This document shows positions 62,212 through 64,000 of a DNA stretch of 64,000 bases, piece by piece. Made by a program: the position numbers and the translations under genes. The DNA comes from Pogostemon cablin (taxonomy: Eukaryota > Streptophyta > Magnoliopsida > Lamiales > Lamiaceae). Below the pieces are notes generated by a model. The model saw only the letters and a list, made by a program, of their open reading frames with translations. It had not been told where the DNA came from and searched no databases. Where the stretch lies: NCBI GenBank assembly GCA_023678885.1, contig CM042996.1:13698602-13762601 (forward strand), read 5' to 3'. How positions within the stretch are numbered: position 1 is the stretch's first letter; each line of letters opens with the position of its first letter.

Positions 62212-62464
62212 GTAATTAATATTTTATTTTAAGTAATTTAATATTTTATTAATGTTTTATTTAGTTTATTCAATTAATAACTTATAATTAATATTTAAAA
62301 TTAATAATAATAATGAGTTTTATTTATTTTTTATATTTAAATATTTTAATTGGGTTATTCAATAAAAAGAGTAATCAAAATTTTTTACTACTTGTATGGA
62401 GCCATCATATACATTTTTGAAAACTTTTGTGTATTTAGTCTCACCTATAATCAATAATAGGTTT
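62212..62464. repeat. AT-rich tandem repeat, right part
   Basis: Continuation of the unit that starts at 57742. It holds 'gtaattaatattttatttta' and the 'ggagccatcatatacatttt' block shared with 57534. Confidence 0.7.
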
Positions 62465-62504
62465 ATTACTTATAGGTACAATTTATCTATTTATATTACT
62501 AGTG

Positions 62505-63229
62505 TTATGATTATTCTATCCCTCATGCTTATGAGGCCCAAAGCCCAATAACCTTTAGATACTTGAAGAAGGAGGCCCTACCTTCTTGGAGCCCAATTCG
62601 AAGAGAAGTACTGAATGGACAGCTAAGGCAGCCCAAACAGATCACTATCAGCCCATAAGCCCAATTAAGGAAAGGGCCGAGAGAGAACACATTAAAGGGA
62701 CAGAAGCCCGAAGCACCATTGGCAAGGAACCTCGGCAACATCCTTTCCCCCATACCCGGGGCTCGGATGAACATCATAACATCTGAAGTCGACTTGTCCT
62801 AGGACCAGATGGACAACAGGGGCGGTGGAACGAAGCACATACACCATTATGAAGACTGACAAGTACAGCAGGCTAGAAGACAAGGATAATGGGAAGATGA
62901 GATACCTTGGACATCAATCATAACTAGAAGACAGCAAGCAACTAGTGCATACTCCTTCAACTACCAATGGAAAGCAAGCAAAGGACGAGAGTAGTTTGCG
63001 AAACCTAGCAAAAGCAACCCATGACACCCAGGCTCTTTTCTAGGCTGGTCGGCATACCAGACAACTTCATTAATGGCGGTTTATCTTCGTCCAGGTGGCA
63101 CGATGGGATTGGACACTCATTAGGATTTTGTTGGTAGTATAAAATAGCTTCTCTCACATGAGAGAAGCAGGTCACTCATTCTCACTTTAGGCATTACACT
63201 TGTAATCGGAGGTTTTATGAGTATTGTTC
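62505..63229 (+). mobile_element. LTR-like sequence of an unidentified retroelement
   Basis: GC-richer than its flank, starts 'tgttatgattattctatccc', has repeated 'gcccaa' words and a TATA-like 'gtataaaatagc' at about 63137 followed by 'catgagagaagcaggtcact', as in an LTR promoter. The other end and any second LTR lie outside the window or are interrupted. Confidence 0.45.
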
Positions 63230-63885
63230 TAAGAAAAAATAATACAAATCGGTTGAGTTCTTTGGTGGGAATTCAGTTTTATTGAGGGTGAGATAAAGAA
63301 AACAGCTGGCCCTATGTGTATGTATAAAACCTTGCCGCGGGAGAGTCTTTCTCCAATGAGAATAAATAGAGTTTTTGAGCAAGACATGAAAGAAAAATGC
63401 CCTTTGACACCAAGGTATAAGAGCTGATTGCTGGCGATGACTTGGTGAAGGGAATCTATGAGAGAAGGTTCTCGAACAGGGTAGAGACCGAATAGAGCAC
63501 AGAGCCAACGAGTTCAGTCGAACAAGGTAACGAGTCTAAGGGTAGAATCAAGCTTGAAAGGAATGGACGGGCGTAGGCAACATAGTGAACGCTGCAACTA
63601 GATATGAGATCGATGTCTTAAAAGACAGATGTCGAGAGAAACTGTTAGACTTCTTTATTGCGTTGCGAAGAGAGAAGGTATAATTCCACTAGTTCATTTA
63701 ACTCTTGAATATGAATTCAACCAATAGAGGAGTGGGAGACTAAAAAAGTAGTGGCAGGAAGCAGCACACCAGGAGGTGCAGGACGAACTCCCGCTTTTAA
63801 ATATTCTAATCAATCGGCCTCATCTTTCTGGAAGCCGGAAGAGAACCTGCCTTAAGAAAGAAGAAAGCAAACTCTTCAAGATTTA
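63230..63885. other. GC-richer block, possible organellar (mitochondrial) insert
   Basis: About 650 bp with balanced composition and little low-complexity sequence, in contrast to everything around it ('ccttgccgcgggagagtctt', 'ggaagccggaagagaacctg'). The style resembles non-coding plant mitochondrial DNA. No organellar gene is identified and the edges are approximate. It might instead be internal retroelement sequence. Confidence 0.35.
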
Positions 63886-64000
63886 TATGGGCTTAGAGTT
63901 AGCTACACTCAATGATAAATTGAGTATCTTTCTCTTGACGTACACAAGGTGGTGATCTCTTGTTTATGGTTTTTCTTATGTTTGATTGTGATCATTCTTA
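63886..64000. other. Window end, LTR-like sequence
   Basis: Starts 'gatttatatgggcttagagt'; may continue the LTR-like sequence at 62505-63229. No gene seen. Confidence 0.3.

Noticed and set aside
62529..62883. ORFs on both strands in the LTR-like block
   Set aside because: No recognisable protein; overlapping frames on both strands are expected in GC-richer DNA.

Overview
The window is AT-rich nuclear DNA from a flowering plant, probably a eudicot. The evidence is intron-bearing gene fragments of plant families (kelch, Qa-SNARE, branched-chain E2), Ty1/copia and LTR elements with plant-type PBS and PPT signals, a tRNA-derived SINE, and many Stowaway-like, hAT-like and Mutator-like miniature elements. 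The species cannot be named from what I see. Most of the window is transposon-derived, and only two small genes look intact.

Layout. (1) 1-15.6 kb: a Ty1/copia element on the minus strand (7025-13716, TSD AATAT) carries a complete solo LTR of another family (8336-10171, TSD CCTAC). A 5.7 kb piece of this nest (9030-14712) is present again, almost identical, at 762-6490. The copy's right end is fused to an inverted LTR scrap. (2) 15.6-33.3 kb: gene fragments and MITEs. They include an unrecognised exon-like ORF, a branched-chain dehydrogenase E2 fragment in the place where the second exon of a peptide gene should be, a SINE inside a MITE, a decayed kelch gene followed by a Qa-SNARE fragment, a head-to-head MITE pair, a second solo LTR (27577-29031), and an intact two-exon gene for a small secreted six-cysteine protein (29898-30392). 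(3) 33338-52285: a tandem array of nine about 1.9 kb LTRs alternating with eight about 290 bp internal segments. Each internal segment holds a tRNA-Met-type primer-binding site and only the tail of a Ty3-like pol frame. (4) 52.3-57.7 kb: a Mutator-like element with about 290 bp terminal inverted repeats, a second intact six-cysteine gene (54581-55056), and a three-level nest of MITEs and a hAT-like element. (5) 57.7-62.2 kb: a short-LTR Ty1/copia element on the plus strand, disabled by frameshifts and active-site changes. (6) 62.5-64 kb: an LTR-like sequence and a GC-richer block that may be organellar DNA.

The genes do not form a pathway. The two intact peptide genes, a broken third copy and promoter-like relics suggest an old tandem family, all on the minus strand, later pulled apart by transposons. 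The most striking structure is the LTR-internal-LTR array. It looks like a non-autonomous LTR element turning into a 2.2 kb satellite after one insertion.
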